Assembly (NCBI GenBank): GCA_025041195.1
Contig: JAKCFM010000001.1
Location: forward strand, 1,178,001-1,242,000
Direction of reading: 5' to 3'
DNA length: 64,000 nucleotides
Source of the DNA: Halobacteriales archaeon YIM A00013
Lineage (GTDB): Archaea > Halobacteriota > Halobacteria > Halobacteriales > Haloarculaceae
In this document: piece after piece, positions 44,364-53,330 of the stretch
Layout: the number at the start of each line of letters is the position of its first letter
How positions within the stretch are numbered: the first letter of the stretch is position 1
Program-made: the position numbers and the translations under genes
Notes under the pieces: model-generated
What the model saw: the letters and a program-made list of their open reading frames with translations, nothing else
Database searches by the model: none
Told to the model about the DNA's origin: nothing

Positions 44364-46469
44364 ATGGCTCCTGACCAGCTTGATGGCTCATCAGTGTTCG
44401 CACGGAGTCCAGCAGAGCGTGCAGACGATGGAATTACTCCGGACGACGTTCGTGACGCACTGCTTGATCTGCTGGCGGGAAGCGATGAGCAGGTGGTTAT
44501 TTCGGACCGTTCGTTCACCCATCTGGATCTATCGTACCGGCACGTTGATGGCGTGGCACAACATCCGGTCGTCTTCAAGCGCTGTTCGTTCGAGACGATC
44601 GACGCAACACACGCGAAAATCGACCGGCCAGTGCGGTTCGAATCGTGTTCGATCGACAGCGCAACGTTCGAAGACTGTGTGTTCGATGGCGAACTCACGA
44701 TCGACAGCTCCGTCGTCACTGGTGACTGTTCGCTCGTGGATGCCAGCTGTTTGGACGGCATCGATTGTACGGCCACGACGTTCGAGGGCGCCCTGGAGGC
44801 GAATGAGGCGTCATTCGACGATGAGGCAATCTTCCGAGATGTGACGTTTTCAGGACCTGTAACGTTCTGGGCGGCCGAATTTGCCGGCCGATCGAATGAG
44901 TTCGAAGACCACGCCTGTTTCGTCGATACGGTGTTCGAACAACAAGCAGATTTCCACCAGGCGTTGTTCCGATTCACAACGTTTGCCGGCGCCGAATTCC
45001 GCGGGCCGGCCCTTTTCGAGGAGGCCACGTTTCGTGGAGACGCCGATTTCGAAGCCGTCGTCTATCGCGACGACTGTCAGTTCAATGAAGTGACATTCAG
45101 TCACGACACCACGTTCGCCGACGCGCAGTTCGACGGCGTCGGAAGCTTTCGTGGCGCTCGCTTCGAAGGGGGAGAGCGGACGACACAGGACGACTGCCGG
45201 TTTGCAGGCGTCACGTTTGGTGGCGGTCTCGACTGTCATGGCGCGCAGTTTCGAACGCTTTCTGCAACGGGGATGGTGGTCGAGGGCGAGGCGTCGTTCG
45301 AGCTAGCGACCGTCGAGGAGCGTGCGACCGTTACTGACGCCCGATTTTGTGACGACGCGACGTTCGACCGCGTGGTGTTCGGCGGAGACTGCTCGTTCGA
45401 TGGCGTCCAGTTTGATAGCGACGTCTCGTTTCGTGACGGGGTGTTCGGGGGAACCGCAGCCATTCGGCGAGCGGTCACGAGCTTCGACCAGGCGACGTTT
45501 TCAACGGGGGCGACGTTCGACGGTGCACAAATCGAATCGGTGTCGTTCGATAGAACGACGATTCACGACACGCTCTCGATGCGCGGCGTTCGAATCACGG
45601 AGACGATCACGGTGAATCCGGCACCGCTTGCGTCACGCCAGCTGCTCGATCTCACGGATGGCGCTATCGAAGACGGATCGGTTATCCAGCCAGCCGGCCC
45701 CTGGCTCACAATCGACTGCACCTTGGCGAGCATCGGCGATCTCCGATTCGATGCGGAGACCGACGCCCACGAACGTCGACTGCTGGATTTCGTTCGCTTC
45801 TGTCAGACGGAATTCACCGAATTCGACGGAGCATACTTCGATTTCGCCAGACACGCGGCCGCCTTAGAACGTGCTCACTGGACGCTCCATCGATTCGAAC
45901 GCCCACCAAACTACGAGCCAGCAGTGAAAGCCACGCCCGCAACGATCGAGACGACGTATCTCAAGGCAAAAGAGGCGGCCTCAACGACCGGCTACATCAA
46001 AGCGGCCGGCGAGTTTCGCGTAAAGCGCCAGCGATTCGCTCGGGCGAAACAACACGCGCTACTGCGCTCGTCAGCAACGCCGAATCGAACGCGATTGCTT
46101 GCAGTGAGTCGATCGATCGAGAATCTCTTTCTCGATTTCACGTGTGGCTACGGGATGCGACTCGGACGGATCATTCTCGTGTTCGCCCTGGCTCCCCTGT
46201 TGCCGGCGCTGTTGTTCACGTTCGGTGGCGAGTCCTTCGCAACGAGTGCGCCCCAGCTCGATTCCGTTCAAGCACTGTTCACCCCAGCGGGGCTGGATAC
46301 GTTCTACACGAATCTGTATTTCAGCTACATCACGTTTCTCACCATTGGCTACGGCGGAATTGGTCCGGAGGGAACGCTTGCTCGGCTTACTGCCGGGCTC
46401 GAAGTGTATCTGAGCGTCGTCCTCGGTGGGCTCGTGTTGTACGCGTTCGTCAAGCGATCCGAGCTCTAG
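44364..46469 (+). CDS. Pentapeptide-repeat protein fused to a two-helix ion channel
   Basis: A 701-residue protein. Residues about 60-420 carry many degenerate five-residue repeats of the A(D/N)LxX type (SFDDEAIFRDVTF, QFDGVGSFRGARF) that build a right-handed beta helix. A helical linker follows. The C-terminal 120 residues hold two membrane helices and a pore loop with a K+-channel-like filter TIGYGG near residue 667. The repeat region probably acts as a cytoplasmic sensor or gate. Regulation of potassium flow is inferred. Confidence 0.8.
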   Translation: MAPDQLDGSSVFARSPAERADDGITPDDVRDALLDLLAGSDEQVVISDRSFTHLDLSYRHVDGVAQHPVVFKRCSFETIDATHAKIDRPVRFESCSIDSATFEDCVFDGELTIDSSVVTGDCSLVDASCLDGIDCTATTFEGALEANEASFDDEAIFRDVTFSGPVTFWAAEFAGRSNEFEDHACFVDTVFEQQADFHQALFRFTTFAGAEFRGPALFEEATFRGDADFEAVVYRDDCQFNEVTFSHDTTFADAQFDGVGSFRGARFEGGERTTQDDCRFAGVTFGGGLDCHGAQFRTLSATGMVVEGEASFELATVEERATVTDARFCDDATFDRVVFGGDCSFDGVQFDSDVSFRDGVFGGTAAIRRAVTSFDQATFSTGATFDGAQIESVSFDRTTIHDTLSMRGVRITETITVNPAPLASRQLLDLTDGAIEDGSVIQPAGPWLTIDCTLASIGDLRFDAETDAHERRLLDFVRFCQTEFTEFDGAYFDFARHAAALERAHWTLHRFERPPNYEPAVKATPATIETTYLKAKEAASTTGYIKAAGEFRVKRQRFARAKQHALLRSSATPNRTRLLAVSRSIENLFLDFTCGYGMRLGRIILVFALAPLLPALLFTFGGESFATSAPQLDSVQALFTPAGLDTFYTNLYFSYITFLTIGYGGIGPEGTLARLTAGLEVYLSVVLGGLVLYAFVKRSEL

Positions 46470-49123
46470 TTCCGAATTTCCTGGCAGACGTTCTCGTGGA
46501 AGGTTTCAATCGAAGAGCGGTCGCTGAGCGTCGCTTCGGTGAGCGACGCCAGTCCGAACGCAAGCGGCGTTGGTGATTCGACGCGATGGGTGACGATCCG
46601 AAGCGAGCCGTTCGCAAGCCAATCGAGCATCGTCTGCAGCGTTGAGAGCCCGAGTAGTTGCTGGAGAGAGTCACGGTAGGTTTCGTCGAGAATGGCAAAG
46701 TCAGGGAGTTCGTGTGCAAACCCGAGTAGCGTGTCACTGGTCACCTGTTGCTGTCCCGGTGATTTTCTGTGGCCCTTATACTGCTTGAGAATCATCAGCC
46801 CGCGGGTGGCTGTGATCCGAAACTGGCGCTTTAGGAGTTCGGTGCCCTCGATTGCGCGCTTGAGCTCCGATCGGAGGGTTGCTGGATCGAGCGATCGAAC
46901 GATGCCAGCGAGATCGATTTTCTGGTTTAGCGCGAGCGTACACGTGATTCCACGGTCGGCAACGGCGGTCGTGATCTCATCGAAGCCCTGTTGTTCGCAG
47001 TGATGGACCAGTAAGCGGGCAAGCCCGTCGTTGCATCGGCGACCAAACGGCGCGTGAACGTGGTAGTGGCGGCGATAGCCCTCGTGATCCAGTTCGATCT
47101 CGATCACGATTCGGTCGGGCGTCGGGACGCTTTCGGGCCCTCCAAAGCGGTATTGTTGCTCAATGAGGCGAGCGAGCAGTCGCACTGCGTTCTCATCGAA
47201 CAGCCCATCGTCTCTGAGCCACCGGCGGACGGCCGCCCCACCGCCAGATTCGTATGCCTGGATGAGTCGGCCCTGGAATCTCGCGAGGCCAGTGGCCACC
47301 GGCGCCGGCATGGGCCGGCGCTGTGCGTACCACCGCGGCACGGTTGGGCGCTGACTGGTGGGTTCAACGGTGAGCTTCGAGCCACGGCGATACCGATAGA
47401 CGTAGCGCGAGCCACCGAGCACGAACACGTCTCCCGCCGCGAGCGTGTCGAGATACGAGCCGTCGAGCTCACCAATCCACTCGCCGTCGCTCGTCTGAAC
47501 GGTGCACGAAACCGACTCGGTGATCGTTCCGATGTTGGTCATGTAGATCGCCCGCGCCAGCCGGCCACGCTTGCCGATCAGGGGCATGCCGGGCGGAAAT
47601 TCGGCGTGGTGATGCTCGCCGTCCGGCGGATCGTTCTCGTCGCGCCAGATCTTCGGATAGACGTTCCGGTCCGCGAGACCGTCGTAGTCGGCGATCAGGT
47701 AGGCAAACAACGACTCGAAATCAGCGTCAGTGTAGTTTCGATACGGATAGGCCGACCGGAGGATCGACCGACAGGCTGCTTCGGGTCGGATTGCAGCAAT
47801 AGCCATTCCATAGACGTGCTGTGCGGCCACATCGTGGGCCCGCTCTGGAATCGAGACGGCTTCGACAGCACCGGTGTGTGCCCGGTGGCAGATCGCCGCA
47901 CATTCGAGGGCGGCGTCGCGATCGAGCGCGATCACCCGCCCGGTGACGGTTGCCCCGGGTCGGTGCCCAGCCCGACCGACGCGCTGGAGCAGCGTCGCGA
48001 CGGATTTTGGTGAGCCAAGCTGGACGACGAGATCCACGTCTGGCATGTCGATGCCGAGTTCGAGACTCGTTGAGGTGGTGACAACGTCGAATGCACCGGC
48101 TCGGAGCCCGTCTTCGACGGCCTGTCGTGTCTCTGCTGCGAGCGAGCCGTGGTGACAGGCGGCCGTCTCCTCGGTGTATTCGAATCGCTCGCGGAGATTG
48201 AACAGCGTTCGTTCGGCTCCAGATCTTGAGTTCGTAAAGATGATCGTGGTGGTGTGGGCCTCGATCAGCCGGTGGAGCGTCTCGTACAGCCGGTCACCAA
48301 CGCGGTCGCTATCCATGCCAATCGGATCGGCAACCGGACAGAGCAGCTCCAGATCCAGTTCGCGGTCAAACCGCGCGTCGACAATTTCACACGGACGGGG
48401 GGCGCCCGACTCGTAGCCGGCCAGAAATTCGGCCATTGTTTCGAGCCCGTCGATCGTGGCCGAACAGCCAATCCGTGTGAGCCCTCCGTCGACAAGAGCT
48501 TCGAGTCGCTCTAGTGAGACCGAAAGATGCGTGCCACGCTTGCCATCGGCCAGGCTGTGAATCTCATCGACGATCACGTATTCGACCGTGCTGAGTTTCT
48601 CGCGGAAGGCGGGGGCGCACAACAGGATTGCTAACGTTTCGGGCGTCGTGTTCAGGATATGCGGTGGCGTTTCGAGCATCGCCCGTTTGGTCGCATCATC
48701 GGTATCACCGTGACGAATGGCGTGTCTGATGGAGATGTCGTGGTCGCTGCACTCAGCGATTCCTTCGAGTGGCGTGGTTTGATTGCGGTGAACGTCGTTT
48801 GCAAGCGAACGCATCGGAGAGATGTACAGACAATAGACGCTGTCGTCGAGCTCGTCCGCAATCGCCTTTTGATACAGCGCATCGATGACGGCGATATGAC
48901 TCGCGAGCGTTTTGCCGCTCCCGGTCGGGGCACAGATCAGCGTTGACCGCTCACTGGCGACGTGCGGAATCGCCTCGCGCTGTGGTGGCGTGAACAGTCG
49001 ATCGGTTGGTTCGTCACCGAACCGATCGCACCACCACTCACTCACCGCCGGTTTGAAGCGATCGAGCAGCGCTGCGTCGTCGTCGTGGACCGCGCGAACG
49101 GTCTCACCCTGGTGTCCATCCAT
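46466..49123 (-). CDS. Lhr-type superfamily 2 helicase
   Basis: An 885-residue DEAD/DEAH ATPase. Walker A CAPTGSGKTLASH near residue 65, DEVH-like box IVDEIHSLADGKRG near 190, and helicase motifs VQLGSPKSVATLLQRVGRAGHR near 395. The C-terminal region beyond residue 580 matches Lhr-core-like proteins. Archaeal Lhr enzymes act on forked DNA and RNA:DNA hybrids in repair. The ends overlap the channel gene by 4 bp. Confidence 0.88.
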   Translation of the reverse strand: MDGHQGETVRAVHDDDAALLDRFKPAVSEWWCDRFGDEPTDRLFTPPQREAIPHVASERSTLICAPTGSGKTLASHIAVIDALYQKAIADELDDSVYCLYISPMRSLANDVHRNQTTPLEGIAECSDHDISIRHAIRHGDTDDATKRAMLETPPHILNTTPETLAILLCAPAFREKLSTVEYVIVDEIHSLADGKRGTHLSVSLERLEALVDGGLTRIGCSATIDGLETMAEFLAGYESGAPRPCEIVDARFDRELDLELLCPVADPIGMDSDRVGDRLYETLHRLIEAHTTTIIFTNSRSGAERTLFNLRERFEYTEETAACHHGSLAAETRQAVEDGLRAGAFDVVTTSTSLELGIDMPDVDLVVQLGSPKSVATLLQRVGRAGHRPGATVTGRVIALDRDAALECAAICHRAHTGAVEAVSIPERAHDVAAQHVYGMAIAAIRPEAACRSILRSAYPYRNYTDADFESLFAYLIADYDGLADRNVYPKIWRDENDPPDGEHHHAEFPPGMPLIGKRGRLARAIYMTNIGTITESVSCTVQTSDGEWIGELDGSYLDTLAAGDVFVLGGSRYVYRYRRGSKLTVEPTSQRPTVPRWYAQRRPMPAPVATGLARFQGRLIQAYESGGGAAVRRWLRDDGLFDENAVRLLARLIEQQYRFGGPESVPTPDRIVIEIELDHEGYRRHYHVHAPFGRRCNDGLARLLVHHCEQQGFDEITTAVADRGITCTLALNQKIDLAGIVRSLDPATLRSELKRAIEGTELLKRQFRITATRGLMILKQYKGHRKSPGQQQVTSDTLLGFAHELPDFAILDETYRDSLQQLLGLSTLQTMLDWLANGSLRIVTHRVESPTPLAFGLASLTEATLSDRSSIETFHENVCQEIRN

Positions 49124-49189
49124 CGGCCAGCAGTGGATACTTTCGCCAACAGTAAGTCGATTCGCCCTGGAAAGGAAACAGGATCGACG

Positions 49190-49933
49190 ATGCGTGTCAC
49201 CTTTCTCGGAACGGGCAGTGCGCTCGCTGGCGGCGATCGAGTACAGACGGGACTCCTGATCGACGGCGAGGAGGACGGCCCATTGTTGGTCGACTGTGGT
49301 GCCGGCGTCTTGCAGTCACTGACCCAGACGGCGGTTGGCTACGCGGGGATCGAGACGGTGTTGCTCACGCATCTCCACGTCGATCACGTTTCGGATCTGT
49401 TCGCCATCCTCAAAGCCCGGTGGCTCGCGGGCGAACCAGCAACCGAAATCGTCGGCCCACCCGGCACGGAGTCGTTTCTGGAGACGATGCTGTCGGCCTA
49501 CGACTATCTCCGGGAGAAAGTTGAGCTGTCAGTCCGTGAGGTCGGCCCATCGGAATTCGACTGTGCTGGCTTTCGGATTGATGCCGTTCAGACCGTCCAT
49601 TCGATCACCACGTTCGCCTACCGGCTTGACGACGGCGAGTGTGTGCTGACGATCAGCAGCGACACTGAGGCGAGCGACGAAGTGATGGATCTCGCCGACG
49701 GTTCGTCGCTGTTGATTCACGACTGTTCGTTCCCCGACAGCGTGGACGTCGCGAACCATCCGACGCCAACACAGCTCGGCGACGTTCTCGCCGGCCACCC
49801 AGTCGACACCGTGGTGCTCACACATCTCTATCCACACACGAACGGCGAGCACGAGGCGATGCGAAACGCCGTAGGCGACGCCTTCGATGGCGACGTACTC
49901 ATCGCTCACGATGGGATGGTGCTTGACGTCTGA
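49190..49933 (+). CDS. RNase Z-like MBL-fold protein
   Basis: A 247-residue protein starting MRVTFLGTGSALAGG at ATG 49190; the frame is open upstream but overlaps the helicase gene. The zinc site is LLTHLHVDHVSDLF near residue 60, and CGAGVLQSLT precedes it. Later ligands fall in HSITTFAYR near 145 and THLYPHTNGEH near 208. Its order resembles short RNase Z-like enzymes, but substrate is uncertain. Confidence 0.75.
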   Translation: MRVTFLGTGSALAGGDRVQTGLLIDGEEDGPLLVDCGAGVLQSLTQTAVGYAGIETVLLTHLHVDHVSDLFAILKARWLAGEPATEIVGPPGTESFLETMLSAYDYLREKVELSVREVGPSEFDCAGFRIDAVQTVHSITTFAYRLDDGECVLTISSDTEASDEVMDLADGSSLLIHDCSFPDSVDVANHPTPTQLGDVLAGHPVDTVVLTHLYPHTNGEHEAMRNAVGDAFDGDVLIAHDGMVLDV

Positions 49934-51001
49934 TCAGTCCAGGCGATACCGGAGCAAGGCGGCGATACCGCCCAGATTCCGGAGCTGTTGGCCGGGGTCG
50001 AACTCTCCGGAAAAGACGACGATCTCTCCACCTTTCTGATCGACCGCTTCTAAGAGCTCGTTCACGTCTTGTTCGAACTCACCGTCGGTGCCGCGTTCTC
50101 TGCGTAGCACGTCGTCGACGACCAGTAGCGTCTCGATCGCGCCGTACTCAGCGGCGGTTTCGACCGCATCGACGCCGTAGCTGGCTTTTGCGCTCTCGGC
50201 GATCGCGGCCGTGAGATCGTCGATCAGTTCTGCTTCCCTGGCAATGCGGGTTTCTTCCTGGATCTCCTCGACGGCGCCGCGTTTGAGTACTTCGTGCACC
50301 CCCCGGTCGCCAACGGCGGCCGTATCGACCATCGTGATCTCGGCTGCGAGATCTGAATCGTTCGATTCGATGTAGCCGTAGGCGTCCTGTTTCGTAAAGC
50401 CAGGGCCAGCAAGGATGATCGCATCCACATCCATCCGACCGAGCACGGCAGTCAGTTCCGCGAACAGCTCCGATCGCGAACGGGCGTACTCCCCTTTGCC
50501 GGTCGGGCCGGTGAGCGACGTCCGGTGTTCTGCGCCGTACTGGGCAACGGTGTGGACGTGAGCGGCTCCCTCCTCGACGGTTGCGATGGCCACATCCGGC
50601 GTGTCACTCGCCTCGTCGGCCTCGGAGAGTCGCTGGCGCTGGTCGGGCTTCCACCGCTTGGTGATCTCGGTCTCATCGTTCACCTCCACATTGAGCGTGT
50701 GATGAAAGTCCAGCTGGTCCTCTCGCGAGGCGTCGACGATAACACCACCAACCCGCAGTCGGTTGGCAAACCGTGCGAACTCGATCGATTCGACCGACAG
50801 CGTTACGTACATATGTTCGCGCTCGCCACCGGTGTCGCGGAGCTGGTCGTCGTCGCGCGTGACGCGCCGGTGGGTGTCGCCACCGACCTCGTCGCCAGCC
50901 TCAAGCACGTTCGATAGGTGCCAGAGATCGTCCGTGGATTCGGGAACGACCGTGATCCGCTCTCGGCCACCGTCGAGCTGCTGGCGATCGCTGATTCGCA
51001 T
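49934..51001 (-). CDS. pelA: mRNA surveillance protein pelota
   Basis: A 355-residue protein homologous to Dom34/pelota, which with ABCE1 rescues stalled ribosomes. N-domain [12 protein letters not shown], then [28 protein letters not shown] near residue 85; middle domain [21 protein letters not shown] near residue 135; C-domain after residue 270. Its stop is adjacent to that of the RNase Z-like gene with no spacer. Confidence 0.95.
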   Translation of the reverse strand: MRISDRQQLDGGRERITVVPESTDDLWHLSNVLEAGDEVGGDTHRRVTRDDDQLRDTGGEREHMYVTLSVESIEFARFANRLRVGGVIVDASREDQLDFHHTLNVEVNDETEITKRWKPDQRQRLSEADEASDTPDVAIATVEEGAAHVHTVAQYGAEHRTSLTGPTGKGEYARSRSELFAELTAVLGRMDVDAIILAGPGFTKQDAYGYIESNDSDLAAEITMVDTAAVGDRGVHEVLKRGAVEEIQEETRIAREAELIDDLTAAIAESAKASYGVDAVETAAEYGAIETLLVVDDVLRRERGTDGEFEQDVNELLEAVDQKGGEIVVFSGEFDPGQQLRNLGGIAALLRYRLD

Positions 51002-51032
51002 ACTCGGGCTACATCGCCTGGCCGGGTAGTGC

Positions 51033-51809
51033 CTATCGATTTTCGAAGGGCGCTGTCTCGGGGGCGATCGCCTGTCGGTAGCCGCGCCCGACCGCGTACA
51101 GGCCAGCCATCATTCCATACCAGAGCACCGGCAGCCCAACAACAGCGAGCGACAGCAGGGCACCGATGGAACCGATGGTGGCCAACACGGAAACGGCGAG
51201 GACGTAGCCGACGAAAAATCCACTGTGGATGCCGACACGGACCACTGGCTGTGGCGACAGGCTCAGTTTCAGAGTGCCGGTGGCCGCATAGCGAGTGAGC
51301 ATAACCGTCAGCAGATACCAGACCAGCCCCGACGCAAGCGTACTGGTGAACAGACCAAGGAGCCCAATGAGCGAGGGTGATGATGGGATCGATGTCGCCT
51401 GTGAGAGCACCGCCAGTCCAAGCGATGCGCCCGTTAGCCACACGAGCACGAGAAGATTCGCACCCAGAGTCACAATCGTGGCTCCGAGTACGTAGCCCAA
51501 ACAGACCACCCCGACCCGAAAGAGCGGTCGAACGGGTCGAATGGCGGGAAGCGTCCCGCTGGCAGCTACCGCGTGTTCCAGCACGCGCACGTGATAGCCG
51601 GCGATCACGATAGCGCCCAGCAGGGCGAGGAGGCCGCCGAACGCGAGAAGATACGTGGCGCGGTTGAATCCAATCGTGAACTCGCCACTGACGAACCGGC
51701 TGACGGCAATCGCCTCGCGCTGAAGGATGAACAACAAGATGCTCCCCGCAACGAGTCGGCGTTTCCAGCCGTCTCCAGCCACTGGAACGACGAGCGCATC
51801 GCCTAACAT
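51033..51809 (-). CDS. DUF4013 family membrane protein
   Basis: A 258-residue protein with about six membrane helices, ending near a hydrophilic tail. The pattern of paired helices separated by RLRPL-like loops and GYxLG segments fits DUF4013. The ATG at 51809 is used. Role unknown. Confidence 0.7.
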   Translation of the reverse strand: MLGDALVVPVAGDGWKRRLVAGSILLFILQREAIAVSRFVSGEFTIGFNRATYLLAFGGLLALLGAIVIAGYHVRVLEHAVAASGTLPAIRPVRPLFRVGVVCLGYVLGATIVTLGANLLVLVWLTGASLGLAVLSQATSIPSSPSLIGLLGLFTSTLASGLVWYLLTVMLTRYAATGTLKLSLSPQPVVRVGIHSGFFVGYVLAVSVLATIGSIGALLSLAVVGLPVLWYGMMAGLYAVGRGYRQAIAPETAPFENR

Positions 51810-51914
51810 GACACACAAACTGGTTTCGAGCCGTCGTTCTTAATATTTGCCTGACATCGGTGCTGGCAAGCTCCTCAGCATGTGATATTTAGCGCTGGCT
51901 ACCCATCGTCTGGC

Positions 51915-52604
51915 ATGGCGTTTACCCTCCGGTGGCTGGCACTTGAAGTGAAAAATCTCGATCGGGCGCGCTCGTTTTACGAACGGGTTCTTGATCGATC
52001 GCTCAGCGAACGGAATCCTGACGAGTTTGCTCTCAGTGCTGGAGAGACAGAACTCATCCTGCGCCGGCCAACCGGCGTTCCACGTGGTGGTCTTCACACT
52101 CATTTTGCGTTCTCGACGCCAGCCGACGCGTATGATAGCTGGTATGACCGTCTCGAATCGCACGTTTCGCTCACTGAGGCGACGTTTGGGTCGGCTCGCT
52201 CGCTCTATTTCGACGATCCGGACGACCACTGCGTCGAGATCGGACAAAAAAACGTTGCTGAGACGGAATCGTTGCTCAGTGGCATTTTCGAAGTCGTCCT
52301 TGAGGTAACGGAGCTCGAACGCGCGCTCGAATTCTATACGGACCTCGGATTCACCATCGTTGACCGTGGAGCGGATAGACGCCGCTGTCGGCTCTCTGGG
52401 GGCACGTTCGATCTGGAGCTGTGGGAGCCACATCTCGGCATTGCAGACGCGAGAGGCGGGTGTCACGTTGATCTAGGGATCGAGCTGTCGGAAGGGGATC
52501 CCGACGAACGCATCGACCACCTCAGTGATCGAGCAACGATCGACCGCGTAGACGATCACACGATTCTGGTCGATCCCGATGGCCACCGTCTCACGCTGTT
52601 GTGA
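51915..52604 (+). CDS. Tandem VOC-domain protein
   Basis: A 229-residue protein with two glyoxalase/dioxygenase-fold units: WLALEVKNLDRARSFYERVL and FEVVLEVTELERALEFYTDLGF at residues about 6 and 125. Ends VDDHTILVDPDGHRLTLL. Metal-dependent ring-cleaving dioxygenases or isomerases are possible; substrate unknown. Confidence 0.8.
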   Translation: MAFTLRWLALEVKNLDRARSFYERVLDRSLSERNPDEFALSAGETELILRRPTGVPRGGLHTHFAFSTPADAYDSWYDRLESHVSLTEATFGSARSLYFDDPDDHCVEIGQKNVAETESLLSGIFEVVLEVTELERALEFYTDLGFTIVDRGADRRRCRLSGGTFDLELWEPHLGIADARGGCHVDLGIELSEGDPDERIDHLSDRATIDRVDDHTILVDPDGHRLTLL

Positions 52605-52892
52605 CTACAGTCGATCGGTATCAACGTGGATTCCTGGCGGAGTCACGATGAGAAAGCCCCTGAAATGAACGAGATGACCTCCCATGTCCTTGATCGTCCG
52701 CGCGAAATCGGCCGCGAGCTCGTTGAGATCGCCTTCAATAGCGAGCACCAGCACGTAGCCGTCCCGAATCGAACCAATCCACTCCGATGGAGACGTGTTC
52801 CCGTCAAGAATGCCCAGCACAATGCGCTGCTCGACGTTCTGCTCGTCCAACTGATCTTCTACTGCCAGCAGATCGAGATCGAAGGTGTCCAT
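52605..52892 (-). CDS. Conserved haloarchaeal protein (DUF5779-like)
   Basis: A 95-residue protein from ATG 52892. It has a repeated beta pattern (VLGILDGNTSPSEWIGSI, YVLVLAIEGDLNELAADFAR) and ends ITPPGIHVDTDRL-like. A conserved haloarchaeal family of unknown function. Stop abuts the convergent VOC gene. Confidence 0.6.
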   Translation of the reverse strand: MDTFDLDLLAVEDQLDEQNVEQRIVLGILDGNTSPSEWIGSIRDGYVLVLAIEGDLNELAADFARTIKDMGGHLVHFRGFLIVTPPGIHVDTDRL

Positions 52893-53144
52893 ATCCACGG
52901 ACTCGCAACCGTCCCCTAAAAAACGCACACTCCTCGACCTATATCCGTCGGATTATGAAGATATCAATCAGTAATGAGAATGGCCCGCTGCGGGAGACGT
53001 TCGCATCCGTCCCGAGAACTGAGAACACGACACAGTAGGCTCGGACTTCAATGGATAATTATTTCTGATTTTCAAATTCCGATGTGGGGTGGTGAGGAAT
53101 CAGTTCGACGAGTAGACTGACATATAAGGTGATCTAATCTCCTT

Positions 53145-53162
53145 CATGACGATTACGTCATG
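53145..53162. promoter_or_regulatory. Perfect palindrome, possible leuA operator
   Basis: CATGACG-ATTA-CGTCATG: two perfect 7-bp arms around 4 bp. It sits about 60 bp upstream of the leuA TATA-like box, and a second TATA-like element (near 53130) would start transcription inside it. This looks like a binding site for a dimeric regulator. Confidence 0.5.
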
Positions 53163-53216
53163 CGGTTTGTTCCTGTCCTGTTGGAGTGGCTGGTGCAGGA
53201 ATCACCGTGAGGGGTA

Positions 53217-53226
53217 GGTTTAAGGC
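53217..53226 (+). promoter_or_regulatory. TATA-like box upstream of leuA
   Basis: GGTTTAAGGC, with TTTAAG centred about 26 bp upstream of ATG 53247. The spacing points to a leaderless start at that ATG, not at the GTG that opens the LeuA frame. Confidence 0.5.
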
Positions 53227-53246
53227 ATGGCTGTGATATTGGACAA

Positions 53247-53330
53247 ATGCACATGAGTGAAACCACGGAGGACACGTCGGCGTCGCCGGCGGGTCGAGTT
53301 CTTGCAGGGCACGTTAGATTCCACTTCTGA
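53247..53330 (+). CDS. Out-of-frame 27-codon ORF at the leaderless start of leuA
   Basis: ATG 53247 (with ATG 53253 two codons on) opens a frame ending TGA 53328-53330. It encodes 27 residues beginning MHMSETTEDTSASPAGRV and ending RFHF. The ATG is the codon that best fits the upstream TATA box. It has few leucine codons (one), so a classical leucine attenuator is unlikely. The SPAGRV end resembles the segment that normally precedes EFxQGT in LeuA, so this may be the true N-terminus of LeuA cut off by a frameshift. Confidence 0.45.
   Translation: MHMSETTEDTSASPAGRVLAGHVRFHF

Larger units (their letters stand above)
52893..53246. other. Upstream region of leuA with palindrome and hairpin
   Basis: No convincing ORF; a 27-codon frame at 52954 has no promoter or ribosome site. 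A CATATAAGG-like element lies near 53130, and a perfect 7-bp palindrome sits at 53145-53162. A 6-bp inverted repeat (TTCCTG/CAGGAA) with a loop of about 20 nt occurs at about 53170-53200. The leuA promoter box lies at the right end. Confidence 0.55.

Noticed and set aside
52954-53037. 27-codon ORF between the DUF5779-like gene and leuA
   Set aside because: No supporting promoter, ribosome site or recognisable motif.
53257-53290. Arg-rich N-terminus of LeuA from GTG 53257
   Set aside because: It looks like translation of GC-rich DNA in the wrong frame and has no ribosome site; retained only as the formal start.
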